Origin: Microcaldota archaeon
GTDB taxonomy: Archaea > Micrarchaeota > Micrarchaeia > Micrarchaeales > Micrarchaeaceae
Direction of reading: 5' to 3'
NCBI GenBank assembly: GCA_021834865.1
Contig: JAKBRD010000003.1
Span: forward strand, 1 to 41,035
DNA length: 41,035 nucleotides
Of this stretch, positions 15,261 to 24,575 are shown in pieces; within the stretch, counting starts at the first letter, position 1, and each line of letters starts with the position of its first letter. The position numbers and the translations under genes were made by a program. The notes under the pieces are model-generated. The model saw only the letters and a list, made by a program, of their open reading frames with translations. It was not told where the DNA came from and did no database searches.

Positions 15261-18076
15261 TACCACACCAAGTCTATGCTGGGTTTCAGCGTCTCGGCGC
15301 GCTGAGCCCTTTGCGATTCCGATGCCTCTTCCGATTGAATTTCGACCGAAAAGCCAACCTTAGATTCTATGAATCCCTTGGCTTCGGTAAAGGAAGCCAT
15401 CATTTCTTTTTGCGATATCTCCGGCAGAGGCTGCTGTGAGTTTATGGATTTCATGTATTTGGACAGGAATTTTGCCACTGCTTCCTTGTCAAGCTTTGAG
15501 AATTCCGGTTTGGATAAAACCTTTTCTATCCTCTTTTCAGATATTAGCGCCGAATAAGCTGCAGCCTTCCAGTCTGCTGCGATTATTATCTTTGCCGATT
15601 TTGGCCGCTCTGAAGAGCCAGCAGGCTTTGTGAGCGATACGGCTTTCTGTATGTCATCTATTGTGGATTTTATCGTATCTTCTATTGCTTCTTCCTTTGC
15701 GCTTACCATTGAGGCGTCGGGCTCTGGCCATTTTTCCGCAAGCACTGATGTGCTGTTTCCAAGCATATGCCAGAGCTCCTCGCTTATGTGAGGCATGGCA
15801 GGGGCAAGCATCAGCAGCAACTTATGCAGGTATTCCGAAACGACTATCTGATTCGGAGAGGTCCTTTCCGTATACCATTTCAGCTCGTTGAAGGATTCGT
15901 AGAACGCATCTATGTAGGCATTCCTTATTGCAAGGATTTCCATCGACTTCGTTACCTTTTCTATCTTGGAGTTAAGCTTCGAATATAGCCAGTAGTCCAT
16001 GTGCGTTAGAGGGCCGGAGTTCATAGATTCCAGCTTTTCGGTCATGTCCATGAAGAAGCTAAGCCTTGACTTGACGCTCTCTACCCCCTCCGGGCTGAAA
16101 TCTACGTCGTTGCTCAGGTCTGCGCTTAGCACCTGGATAAACCTGACTGGGTCTGCCCCGTAGTCTTTTATTGCCTTTAGCAGCGGCACTATGTTGCCCA
16201 GGCTCTTGCTCATCTTCTGGCCCTTGTAGTTGACCATGCCGTTGGCCACTATTTGCTTTGGCCAGTCATCCCTGTCGAAAAGAGCCACATGATTGAAAAC
16301 GTACATGGTCAAATGGCTAGGTATGAGCTCTGATGCAGAATGCCTTGAGGTGAATTTGTACCAGTAGCTGAATGATTCCCTGCACCTCTTTATCGCTTCC
16401 GAATCGATTCCGCTTTCCTTGCCTACTTCATCTGCGGAGCCGCTGCCCCTGAAAACGTATTCGAAGAACTTTCCAATGAGCTGACCAGGATTCGCGTTTG
16501 CATGGCGGAGTATTGGGATTATTGTATAAAATGCCATGTAGATCGTAGAATCCGACAGCGATTCTATTATGTGGTCCTTGTTGAAAGGGAACCTGGTTCC
16601 GAGGCCCTGGGCGCGCTCTGCAGCCCTTAAGTCAATCCAGTCCACCGATGCGTTTAGCGCGCCAGTAAGCTTTTCAGGATATACCTTAAGGTTAGGCAGA
16701 TATTCGTGCACCTTGGCCTTCCACTGCTTGTTGCCGTAGTCTATGAACCACTGGTCATTTATTATTTTGACAGTGACACGATGCCCGCATCTGCAATATA
16801 CTGGCTTGTCATTAGCTATTATGTAAAGGTAAACGAGCTGGTTTTCGCTTTCCAGGTCCTTGGCTATCTGCTCCCTTGCCACCGCAACCGGCATCCCGGC
16901 ATATTTTCCTGCTATCATGACTCCGCGTTTTTGCTCGTCCCTGTAGAGCTTCTTTGTTGCCGCTTCTATCTCAGCGTCCGATGGTTTTCCCAAATCCTTG
17001 GCTTCTGCTTTCAGATAAGCAAGAGCAGGAACCATGGCCGAAGTGTCATCGTCTCCCAGCTTTATGACCTTTGGATAAGCAGCGGCGTCGGGCTTCTGAG
17101 CTCCGTCCTTTGAAAGCGCGACGAAATCGAACGGCGCGTGGGCCGGAACTGCCATTACTATGCCCGTGCCGAAATCAGGCTTTACAAAATAACCGTCAAG
17201 AATAGGCACCTCCTTTTTGTCTATCGGATTTATCGCTGTTTTTTGCAGCAGCTCAGAGGGCTCAACTGGTTTCTCGGTCAGGATGTCGAACTGGCCAGAC
17301 ATCATGGCTATGGATTCCTTTGACACGTAGCACTTGAAATCATCGAGCTTTACCAGAACGTATTCCGAGTTCTTATTTATGAAAAGATTTGTGACTCCGT
17401 ACAGGGTTTCAGGCCTGTATGTGGCGCACACTATGTAGGATTCCTCCCCTTTGACCTGGAATTTGACCATGAACATCTTTTCTATTTCCGGCTGCACATC
17501 GCCTTTCGTGTCATGCTGGCCAACGGCATTCTTTTCGTTGTCGCACCACCCAACCGGATGCCTGCCCTTTACGAGATATCCTTCGTCCATCAGATGCTGG
17601 AACTGCCATTCGACCATCTTGCTGTAAAGCGGGTCTATAGATATGAATTCTCTCCTCCAGTCTATCCCCATGCCTACCTTTATGAAGGCCTCTTTGAACT
17701 GCCTCCTGAACAGATCTGCAACCTTTATGGGGCTATCCAGCGCGGCTATCTCCTCGTCAGAAATGTCAAACGCCTTGAGCTCTTCGATTAGGCTCTGGTC
17801 CTTTTCTTGCAGCCTTTTTATTATTGCCAGTATGGGGGTCCCAGTATAGTGCCAACCCATCGGAAATATGACATTGTACTCCCTCATGCGCATGTATTTG
17901 GAATAGAAATCGGCCGTACCGTATGTCCTAAGGTGGCCTATATGGGGCGGCATGTTTGTATAGGGCCATGCGGCAGTTACCAGAAGTGGCTTCTTGTCAT
18001 TTGGGTCATGTTCAAATAGCTTAGATTCTTCCCATACTTTCTGCCATTTCTTTTCAATTGAAGCGTAATCTATCAT
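15260..18076 (-). CDS. leuS: Leucyl-tRNA synthetase, archaeal type
   Basis: The enzyme charges tRNA-Leu with leucine. The class I signatures are clear: HIGH in MPPHIGHLRTYG (about residues 42-53) and KMSKS in GQKMSKSLGN (about residue 640). The CP1 editing domain between them carries YRPETLYG, characteristic of LeuRS rather than IleRS or ValRS. The anticodon-binding helical domain and a C-terminal extension follow. The length of 938 residues fits archaeal and eukaryotic LeuRS. ATG 18076 follows GGTG by a few bases; a GTG three codons upstream is an alternative. A TATA-like element lies at 18111-18124. The HAD phosphatase gene is overlapped downstream. Confidence 0.96.
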   Translation of the reverse strand: MIDYASIEKKWQKVWEESKLFEHDPNDKKPLLVTAAWPYTNMPPHIGHLRTYGTADFYSKYMRMREYNVIFPMGWHYTGTPILAIIKRLQEKDQSLIEELKAFDISDEEIAALDSPIKVADLFRRQFKEAFIKVGMGIDWRREFISIDPLYSKMVEWQFQHLMDEGYLVKGRHPVGWCDNEKNAVGQHDTKGDVQPEIEKMFMVKFQVKGEESYIVCATYRPETLYGVTNLFINKNSEYVLVKLDDFKCYVSKESIAMMSGQFDILTEKPVEPSELLQKTAINPIDKKEVPILDGYFVKPDFGTGIVMAVPAHAPFDFVALSKDGAQKPDAAAYPKVIKLGDDDTSAMVPALAYLKAEAKDLGKPSDAEIEAATKKLYRDEQKRGVMIAGKYAGMPVAVAREQIAKDLESENQLVYLYIIANDKPVYCRCGHRVTVKIINDQWFIDYGNKQWKAKVHEYLPNLKVYPEKLTGALNASVDWIDLRAAERAQGLGTRFPFNKDHIIESLSDSTIYMAFYTIIPILRHANANPGQLIGKFFEYVFRGSGSADEVGKESGIDSEAIKRCRESFSYWYKFTSRHSASELIPSHLTMYVFNHVALFDRDDWPKQIVANGMVNYKGQKMSKSLGNIVPLLKAIKDYGADPVRFIQVLSADLSNDVDFSPEGVESVKSRLSFFMDMTEKLESMNSGPLTHMDYWLYSKLNSKIEKVTKSMEILAIRNAYIDAFYESFNELKWYTERTSPNQIVVSEYLHKLLLMLAPAMPHISEELWHMLGNSTSVLAEKWPEPDASMVSAKEEAIEDTIKSTIDDIQKAVSLTKPAGSSERPKSAKIIIAADWKAAAYSALISEKRIEKVLSKPEFSKLDKEAVAKFLSKYMKSINSQQPLPEISQKEMMASFTEAKGFIESKVGFSVEIQSEEASESQRAQRAETLKPSIDLVW

Positions 18077-18110
18077 TGGCACCACTGCATAAGCTTATTT
18101 GTTTTAGACG

Positions 18111-18124
18111 TAAAAAATAATAAA
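18111..18124 (-). promoter_or_regulatory. TATA element of leuS
   Basis: Read on the minus strand, TTTATTATTTTTTA is centred about 41 bases before the leuS ATG. It predicts a leader of about 15 bases containing the ribosome-binding site. Confidence 0.45.
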
Positions 18125-18164
18125 GAGTCTGTACATTAGATTGAGACTTGAAAGCCGGAGCAGG

Positions 18165-19592
18165 CTATCTTCTTACTAGCCTTTTTTGCTCTGGTACCTC
18201 AATTGCGATGCTCTCCACGTGTGCAGTGGCTGCCCTTATGTATTCCGCGGCGCTCCAGATGAGATCCATTGCGGGCTTCTTGCCCATGGCATCGTTTTCT
18301 CCCTCACGGAGTGGATTCAGCAATTCTTCATCCATAGGCTCCTGTTCTGGAAGGCTGAAACCAGATTCAGGTATGAGTTTTTCTATGCTTTCCAATATAT
18401 CTTCGGCTTTGGACGAATCCCCATTTTTAGCGTTTAGATACGCCTCTGCAGCTGCAAGCAGTATCCATCCCGAACCTCCGAAGTATCTATCGCCTTCATA
18501 GCGCTTTGGAAATACGCTTTCGTAAACTCTTTTTCCATCTTTTGACCTGAATATGTGGTTGTCCTTCAATGCCTCCATGGTTTTCAGGTACACGTTTTCG
18601 CTTACCAAAGCGTGTTCCGGATCGAAAAGAGCGAAAAGCAGGTATGCTGCCGCATCGACCTTGGGATTTTCTGAAACATCGGACCCGAATTCTTCCCTGT
18701 ATTTTCTAAGTATCCCGTCCTTTACGAAAAATTCGTTCATGAAATTAATGAGACCCGTGCTGCCGTATATCTCCTTGCCTATCTTGTCCGCAGCAATGTC
18801 CGCGCCGAGCTCCGAGCTAAGATATAATATTGAATTCAAGCCGGCATAAGCAGCACCAATGTCGTACGAGTGCAACATGTGGGGATTCTGCTCCCAGACG
18901 TCAGCACAAGGGCACTTGTAAATGTTTATTATATAATCTGCCAGAACGCCAATATTGCTGCGAATAGATTCCACGAGACTGGCAGGAAGGAACTCTACGC
19001 CGAAAGCTTTTAAGAATTCTGAGGTTGCATGCAGAACTAATGGAACGGAATCAAACTGCTTTAGCCAAGAATTTGGATTTTCGGATTCGGCAAGGTCGTT
19101 TATTTGCCTTCCATCTATTTCCATGTTGGCGAGTCTGCCGTTGCCATCGATTCTGGCAGGTATGTGGTTTTTCAGTTTTTTTAATTCGAAATCTTCCAAG
19201 CTCATTGATGCTGTGGAGCGCAGCGTTTCCCTGTTGCGTTCTATAAGGCCCCACTGCCTTGAAAGTATCCTTAGGGCTCCGGCCATCGCCTTTTCTGCAA
19301 ACGGCATGAGCTCCTTATCTCCAAGCCTGTTTATCGAGGCTGCTGACTGGGACAACGAGGATGAAATCATCGAAGAATCCCTGAACCACATTAGCTTATA
19401 CCATGTGTAGTCCGTAGCAGCCTTGACGTAACCGTCCGGCATTATGTTTGAAGTTATGTGTTCTATCGCCGCAGCTATATTCTTTTTTCTTTCCGCAAGA
19501 ATACGCTCTGGGGTTTTAGTTACAGTAGGAAGTTTTGAGCAGGTTTCGCCTGTTTTGTGTTGGTCCTGTGAGTATACGGATTTTTCCAACAT
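18165..19592 (-). CDS. GH15-like glucohydrolase (glucoamylase/glucodextranase type), catalytic barrel only
   Basis: This 475-residue protein looks like the alpha/alpha-barrel domain of a glycoside hydrolase family 15 enzyme, which releases glucose from alpha-glucans. YTWYKLMWFRDSSM (about residues 57-70) matches the substrate-binding W-x-RD region. The Glu in ADVWEQN is the probable general acid, and the Glu in IWSAAEYIRA near the C-terminus the probable base. The family's usual N-terminal beta-sandwich is absent, so the protein is shorter than the roughly 600-650 residues usual for archaeal relatives. There is no signal peptide, so it is probably cytoplasmic. ATG 19592 has AAGGGTG upstream. 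The frame extends to 19625, but the TATA element at 19627-19637 excludes that start. Confidence 0.72.
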   Translation of the reverse strand: MLEKSVYSQDQHKTGETCSKLPTVTKTPERILAERKKNIAAAIEHITSNIMPDGYVKAATDYTWYKLMWFRDSSMISSSLSQSAASINRLGDKELMPFAEKAMAGALRILSRQWGLIERNRETLRSTASMSLEDFELKKLKNHIPARIDGNGRLANMEIDGRQINDLAESENPNSWLKQFDSVPLVLHATSEFLKAFGVEFLPASLVESIRSNIGVLADYIINIYKCPCADVWEQNPHMLHSYDIGAAYAGLNSILYLSSELGADIAADKIGKEIYGSTGLINFMNEFFVKDGILRKYREEFGSDVSENPKVDAAAYLLFALFDPEHALVSENVYLKTMEALKDNHIFRSKDGKRVYESVFPKRYEGDRYFGGSGWILLAAAEAYLNAKNGDSSKAEDILESIEKLIPESGFSLPEQEPMDEELLNPLREGENDAMGKKPAMDLIWSAAEYIRAATAHVESIAIEVPEQKRLVRR

Positions 19593-19626
19593 CACACCCT
19601 TATTTCCATTACCACTCCATCTCAAA

Positions 19627-19637
19627 CATATAAATAG
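19627..19637 (-). promoter_or_regulatory. TATA element of the GH15-like gene
   Basis: Read on the minus strand, CTATTTATATG is centred 40 bases before ATG 19592. It places the transcription start near 19606, downstream of the longer alternative start codon. Confidence 0.55.
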
Positions 19638-19730
19638 CTTTCAGCATCTAACATTTTAGTAGATTGCAAAGTATTTTTTTGACTTCAGATGGTAAATGCG
19701 TTTCCGGCATGATTGAGTTTGGGTTGTTAG

Positions 19731-20612
19731 ATGGATTTCTTAGTTTTGAGGGTTGTGGTTTTTGCGGTCCTTGCATTTGCATATATGATGTTCGACATAC
19801 TGAACAACAGAAACGTGCCTTCGTATTTTGCTTATGCGAGCCTAGCTGTAGGCGTGGCATTTACCCTGCTATACCTTAACGCGACGCTGATATTTTATAG
19901 TGCCTTAATAGCAGTCGCAACGGTAGGATTTGGGTATGTTGTTTACAGGATAGGGCAACTTGGCGCCGCAGACGTGATAGAGCTGGCTGCACTATCGCTG
20001 ATCATACCTTTCCTCTCGAAACCATTGATTTTTGGGGTTGCACAGTCGTACATGCCCCTTGTGCTCTCTGTAGCCATAAACAGCGGCATAGCTGCACTCA
20101 TAGTAGTTCCGCTATATTACGTACCCAAGGCGCTCGCATCCAAACAGCGCGGCTACAAGCGCAATACTTCGGCAACATACTTCAAAATAGCGCTTATAGT
20201 AACCGTTTATGCTTTCTTCGGCCTGTTCCTTATTCTTGTACTGCATGCACCCTATGCGGCGATTGGCATCCTTCTGGTAATCGCTGCAGGATCGGCATTG
20301 GTAATGGGATACGAGGGCAGGATGATGGCTTACATGTCGCAGTATGTCACATACAGAAAAATTGAAGCAGGGGACATAATAGCAACTGGAATGATGGAAG
20401 CCAAGGATATTGACTACGCCAGCAAAAAACTGAAGCATTTCGAAAGGCTTGTAACCCCCGAGCTCATTGCCGAGCTGAAATCCAAGATGCCGAAGCGCAG
20501 GTTTCCAGTCTACAAAAAACCCATACCTTTTGCCGTGCCGATATTCATCGGCGCAGTAACTGCCCTGGCTTTTGGCAACGTGCTGCTCTTCCTTTTGCCT
20601 GCATATCCGTGA
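19731..20612 (+). CDS. A24-family aspartic membrane protease, prepilin-peptidase-like
   Basis: This polytopic membrane protein of 293 residues has six or seven hydrophobic segments. Asp22 lies at the end of the first helix in MMFDILNNRNVPSYF, and Asp81 lies in GQLGAADVIELAAL. This arrangement matches the two aspartates of A24 prepilin/preflagellin peptidases, but the second motif is GAAD instead of the usual GxGD. Such enzymes cut class III signal peptides of type IV pilins and archaellins at the cytoplasmic membrane face. A Lys/Arg-rich cytosolic region (about residues 205-265) precedes the last helix. ATG 19731 is used. No obvious class III prepilin is encoded in the window. Confidence 0.7.
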   Translation: MDFLVLRVVVFAVLAFAYMMFDILNNRNVPSYFAYASLAVGVAFTLLYLNATLIFYSALIAVATVGFGYVVYRIGQLGAADVIELAALSLIIPFLSKPLIFGVAQSYMPLVLSVAINSGIAALIVVPLYYVPKALASKQRGYKRNTSATYFKIALIVTVYAFFGLFLILVLHAPYAAIGILLVIAAGSALVMGYEGRMMAYMSQYVTYRKIEAGDIIATGMMEAKDIDYASKKLKHFERLVTPELIAELKSKMPKRRFPVYKKPIPFAVPIFIGAVTALAFGNVLLFLLPAYP

Positions 20613-20670
20613 CATACGGGCATTGCAGAAAGCTTTTTAGCCTATTGCATAAAATGATGTATGTGATTGC

Positions 20671-21456
20671 TTGAACTATGCAAGAGAACATATCAAAAGA
20701 TATTGGGTCTTCGCTTACAGGCGCGCGCTTGGAATATCTATGTTCACTTTTGCGATAGCTTTGGCAGTAGGCATGCTTTTCACATCCATGCTGTCCAATA
20801 TTTTTTTCCTTAGCCCTTTGGCAGCTGTGCTGTTTTGGGCGGTTCTCATAGTAATAACCATACTTACGCTAACAGTGAGTTTCTTTGACGCGCACGTATC
20901 CACCATAAAATTTATGAACATGGAAGAGAGGCACGCCCATAGCAAATATACTGGAATATGGATATTTTCTTTGGTGATAGGAGCACTTGTTTTTATACTT
21001 CCGGCAATATTCTCGCAGGATTATGGCGTTGAGCCAGTAATATTGCTTTTCTCGTTCGGAGGAATACTCTGGGTGCTGTATGCGTCAGTAAGGGCGCTTT
21101 TCAAACACAGCTATTTTGAGATAGCGTATGGAGCGAGCGTGCTTTGGATAATATTCGTAATAGGGATAGCTTTCGTGAGCGGGGTCAGCGGAGGGCTGAG
21201 CTCCTCACAGAGCATTGCAGTAACCTTTATATCAATGGCTTCGCTCATAGTTGTATTCGCGAGCATGGGAATAACGATGATGTTCAAGTCGACAAAGGAG
21301 TTTGTGGTTGACTTTGAGAACGTAATGCGTGCGATAGAGGGAAGGCCCGGGCTTGCAGTTAAAAACTTCGACAATGCTGTTGCAGGCAAACCGCACAGAA
21401 GCGCAAGAAGGTCTTCAGCTAGGGGATCCAAATCAAGGAAAAGAAAGTCCAGATAG
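20671..21456 (+). CDS. Six-helix membrane protein with basic C-terminal tail
   Basis: This is an uncharacterised membrane protein of 261 residues. Six hydrophobic segments are visible (about residues 18-40, 43-72, 92-114, 120-142, 150-172 and 184-206). They are followed by a cytosolic region and a tail very rich in Arg, Ser and Lys (last 25 residues), which could contact nucleic acid or lipid headgroups. The start is TTG 20671, preceded by GTGAT. It follows the A24 protease gene by 58 bases on the same strand and may be cotranscribed. No catalytic motif is recognised. It converges on the regulator gene at 21467 with a 10-base gap. Confidence 0.65.
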   Translation: MNYAREHIKRYWVFAYRRALGISMFTFAIALAVGMLFTSMLSNIFFLSPLAAVLFWAVLIVITILTLTVSFFDAHVSTIKFMNMEERHAHSKYTGIWIFSLVIGALVFILPAIFSQDYGVEPVILLFSFGGILWVLYASVRALFKHSYFEIAYGASVLWIIFVIGIAFVSGVSGGLSSSQSIAVTFISMASLIVVFASMGITMMFKSTKEFVVDFENVMRAIEGRPGLAVKNFDNAVAGKPHRSARRSSARGSKSRKRKSR

Positions 21457-21466
21457 GAATAGAAGT

Positions 21467-22354
21467 TCAAGATCTTTCGGCAGCTATGTCGTAAAGCTCC
21501 TGCTCATCATTTATTGTGTATATATCGCTCTTTTTTATAGTTGGAATTCCGAAGATGTTTTCACGATGCGTATCATCGGTCATTATGAACTGTACATCGT
21601 CAAATATTTCGTTGAACCTTGCATAGAATTCTGACCATTTCTTCAGGGTTCTCATGTCTGCCAGTTCAGCGAATTCAAACCTGTTCTTCTCCTTGAAACC
21701 CTTATTGAAGGGTTCCCTGCCTATGTCGAATATGGATATGCTTCCATTTTCCTGTAGTGTGGACTTGGCGCTGCCGGCCAGATGATGCGCAACTTCAAGC
21801 TTTGATGACAATGCGCTTTCGAGCTTTGCCAGGTTTTCCGGGCTTGCGGACGTGAAACCGTGCTCGTATCTGTAGATGCTGTCTACCGATACGCCCGAGT
21901 TTTTAGAAAGCTGCCTCATGCTCATCCCTGAAAGCTTCCTCAGCCTTTTCAGCTCTGAGCCGTTTATCTCAACATTTTCGCTGAAAAATTTCCTTGCGCG
22001 CTTGAAGCTCCCGTTATAAAGCATAACTTCAACTGTGTCATCGCTTATGCAGCTGAGACCGTGCCTTGTGAAGACCTTGCGCTCCTCCATTTTCGTGTTT
22101 TTGTAAGTCTCTCCCACCACGTAGGCTTCGGCATCAAAAAAATTGGACAGATTGGCAAGTGCCATGCCGTCTTCCGGCGTTACCGAATCTATGTTGCTCA
22201 CGGATTTTATTATTATCACGCGGCCCTTCTTCTCGGCTATTATGTCGAAAGGAGCGTGGAAATTGCTCACGCTGACGCATGAGAAGCCTGCCCTTTCCAT
22301 AAGCTTTTCGCATAGCTCTTTGTTGGCCTTTGAGCTGCCAAGGTTGGATCGCAT
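21467..22354 (-). CDS. HTH transcriptional regulator with N-terminal nuclease-like domain
   Basis: This 295-residue protein matches the archaeal family of putative HTH-type regulators with a nuclease-fold N-terminus. Residues 1-120 (PFDIIAEKKGRVIIIKSVSN, where the Asp-(x)n-Lys pattern is degenerate) resemble the Holliday-resolvase/restriction-endonuclease fold. Residues 127-180 are an XRE-type helix-turn-helix (LKRLRKLSGMSMRQLSKNSG, then VSVDSIYRYEHG). The C-terminal third is helical and of unknown role. It is probably a DNA-binding repressor; any nuclease activity is doubtful. The leader is very short, since AT-rich TATA-like sequence at 22367-22385 lies directly before ATG 22354. The helicase gene ends 47 bases upstream. 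Confidence 0.8.
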   Translation of the reverse strand: MRSNLGSSKANKELCEKLMERAGFSCVSVSNFHAPFDIIAEKKGRVIIIKSVSNIDSVTPEDGMALANLSNFFDAEAYVVGETYKNTKMEERKVFTRHGLSCISDDTVEVMLYNGSFKRARKFFSENVEINGSELKRLRKLSGMSMRQLSKNSGVSVDSIYRYEHGFTSASPENLAKLESALSSKLEVAHHLAGSAKSTLQENGSISIFDIGREPFNKGFKEKNRFEFAELADMRTLKKWSEFYARFNEIFDDVQFIMTDDTHRENIFGIPTIKKSDIYTINDEQELYDIAAERS

Positions 22355-22401
22355 GATGCTATTGCTCTTTTATAATTCTTAAATTTTTGCTTTGAGGATT
22401 T

Positions 22402-24516
22402 TCATAACTGGGCAAAAACCTTTGCAGCTATTTCCTTTCCAAGCAGCATTTCCACTTCGCCCCTGTGGCTGCGGATGTCGTTTACGGTACGTATCCCGTT
22501 GTCGAAAAGCTTCCTTGCCCTTACTCTGCCTATCTGCTCCAGCCTGACCAGGTCCAGCAGCTCAGCTTTTATGCCATACTTGAGCCTTACCCTTACGTCG
22601 ACAAGATTCCTGGCCGAAATATGCGATAGCTTGGCAAGCTCTATTGCAGAGTATATGACCCAATCGGCATTTGACAGTTTTGCGTACAGGGCCCCTGGAG
22701 TTATGTGGTATTTCTTTATTATAGATTCCTCGTCTATCTCACTCATCCAGTCACGCAGCATAAGAGCCGATGTGAACGGCTCGACGGGGTTGTAATAGCC
22801 GAAGGAAAGCTCTTCATATTTGTAAAGAAGGTCGCTTCCGAACCTGTCCTTGTAGAATACGTATTCTGCCTCGGTCTCTTCGGTGGGTCTTAGATATGGC
22901 TTCATTTCTACAGTATTTGATATCAGGTACAGCATCGACACTTCGTCTTTTGCCCCGGGCATGAATTCGAGCATCCATTTGGCCGAAAGAGGATCTATGT
23001 AAAGTTCGCTAACTCTTTTGCCTATCTTTGTAGCAAGGAGCTTTCCATAATCTTCTATTATAAAGCCCCAATCATAGAGCTCCCTAAGCACCTGCTTGAC
23101 CGCTGCCTTTATGTGCGAATCATTCCCGTAGATGAAGCCATAGAAACTCTTTTTGATGAAGTCTTCTATGTCCTCCAAGGCGTTTAGGAAATCCTCAGCT
23201 ATGAAAGCGAGTATGTGCATCCTCAATACGGAAGCCACTCCAAGCGCAGAATCTATGGGCTCCGGCGTGCCTATTATATAGCGCATGTAGAGCTCCTGGA
23301 CTTCGTAGCGCTGGTTTGATGCTATAAGCGCCCTGCCCTCAGTATCATATTTTGGCCTGCCTGCCCTTCCAAAAAGCTGAAGCACCTCGTTTACGCTTAT
23401 CCTCTCCGAAGTGACGCCGTTGTGCCTGGTAAGGTCCCTTACGAGCACAGTATGCGCCGGAAGATTCACGCCATATCCAAGGGTCGTTGTGGCGCATATT
23501 ACTTTTATTAGCCCTTTTTTGAATGTGTCTTCGACTATGGCTCTCTGTATGTTGACAAGCCCGGAATGATGGAATGCAACTCCTGCAGAAACACAGAGCG
23601 CTAGCTTGGCGCACTGGCTTGTGGGCTTTTCCAGTGCATTCAGTATCGATTGGCTTGCCGCTTCCAGCTGCTTTTTCTCTTCTACTTTCAAAAGCCCGTT
23701 GAGCAGCGAGGCCAGTTTTGCAGCCCCGGCCTCTGCGTTTCTTCTGGTGGAATAGAATATTATCGCCTGCTTGTTCTGCGAAAGCGTATCCTCAACCAGC
23801 CTGAACTCTGGGATTTTGCTTTTCCCATTCATCTGCGTCTCGCTTATCTCGTCGTTATCCCAGTAGAATATCTTGCTGCCCTCAACAACACCCTTGTGCA
23901 GCTTTACGGGCCTGTAATCACTCTTGACGAGCTTTGCCTTGAGCCATGCGGCAAGCTCCTCATCGTTGCCTATCGTAGCGCTCAGGGCTATTATCTGGGC
24001 GTCGCTTATCCTCATCAGCTTTGTTATCAGCAGCTCAAGCGTAGGGCCCCTGCTTATGTCCGAAAGCATGTGTATCTCGTCAAACACTATGCAGCCCACT
24101 GAGCTTATCCATGGTGCCCCGTGCCTTATAAGGCTGTCCAGCTTCTCTGTGGATACGAAAAGCATCTCGTATTCGGAGAGCCACTGATCCGAAGAGTCAA
24201 GATCACCCATTGATATTGCCGCTTTTATGTACGGATACGCAGAATGGAATTCCTCGAATTTTTCAGCGACTATTGCGCGCATGGGCGCTATGTAGATGGC
24301 CTTCCTCCCTTTTGCTATTATTGAGTTGGCACATGCCATTTCTGCCACAAGTGTCTTGCCGCTTGCCGTTGGTGAAGCCACAAGTATGTTGCTGCCGGAA
24401 AAAAGCCCAGCATTTATGGCCATTTCCTGTGGAGGGGTAAGAGTAGTAATGCCCCTTGAGATTATAGATTCCAGTATTTCGTTGGGCAGTCTTCCCTTCA
24501 AATCCCTTAGCTCCAT
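22402..24516 (-). CDS. Hel308-like superfamily 2 DNA helicase
   Basis: This is an ATP-dependent 3'-5' helicase of 704 residues, thought in archaea to act on stalled replication forks. The Q-motif region is LTPPQEMAI. Walker A is SPTASGKT (residues 48-55), motif II is DEIH (146-149), motif III is LSAT, and motif VI is LFGRAGRPKYD. The C-terminal winged-helix, ratchet and helix-hairpin-helix regions follow (LEQIGRVRARKLFDNGI near the end). I chose ATG 24516 because the sequence MELRDLKGRLP aligns with the normal family N-terminus. A TTG at 24579 overlapping the upstream stop would add 21 unusual residues. The gene lies in an operon behind the membrane glycosyltransferase. Confidence 0.88.
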   Translation of the reverse strand: MELRDLKGRLPNEILESIISRGITTLTPPQEMAINAGLFSGSNILVASPTASGKTLVAEMACANSIIAKGRKAIYIAPMRAIVAEKFEEFHSAYPYIKAAISMGDLDSSDQWLSEYEMLFVSTEKLDSLIRHGAPWISSVGCIVFDEIHMLSDISRGPTLELLITKLMRISDAQIIALSATIGNDEELAAWLKAKLVKSDYRPVKLHKGVVEGSKIFYWDNDEISETQMNGKSKIPEFRLVEDTLSQNKQAIIFYSTRRNAEAGAAKLASLLNGLLKVEEKKQLEAASQSILNALEKPTSQCAKLALCVSAGVAFHHSGLVNIQRAIVEDTFKKGLIKVICATTTLGYGVNLPAHTVLVRDLTRHNGVTSERISVNEVLQLFGRAGRPKYDTEGRALIASNQRYEVQELYMRYIIGTPEPIDSALGVASVLRMHILAFIAEDFLNALEDIEDFIKKSFYGFIYGNDSHIKAAVKQVLRELYDWGFIIEDYGKLLATKIGKRVSELYIDPLSAKWMLEFMPGAKDEVSMLYLISNTVEMKPYLRPTEETEAEYVFYKDRFGSDLLYKYEELSFGYYNPVEPFTSALMLRDWMSEIDEESIIKKYHITPGALYAKLSNADWVIYSAIELAKLSHISARNLVDVRVRLKYGIKAELLDLVRLEQIGRVRARKLFDNGIRTVNDIRSHRGEVEMLLGKEIAAKVFAQL

Positions 24517-24575
24517 TCCAATCAACACAGTGCAGTTGCATATTCCGGAAATGCATATGCTTAATGATTTCTCAG

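Noticed and set aside
19593..19625. Longer start for the GH15-like protein at 19625
   Set aside because: The TATA element lies immediately upstream, so this TTG would precede the predicted transcription start. ATG 19592 has AAGGGTG at good spacing.
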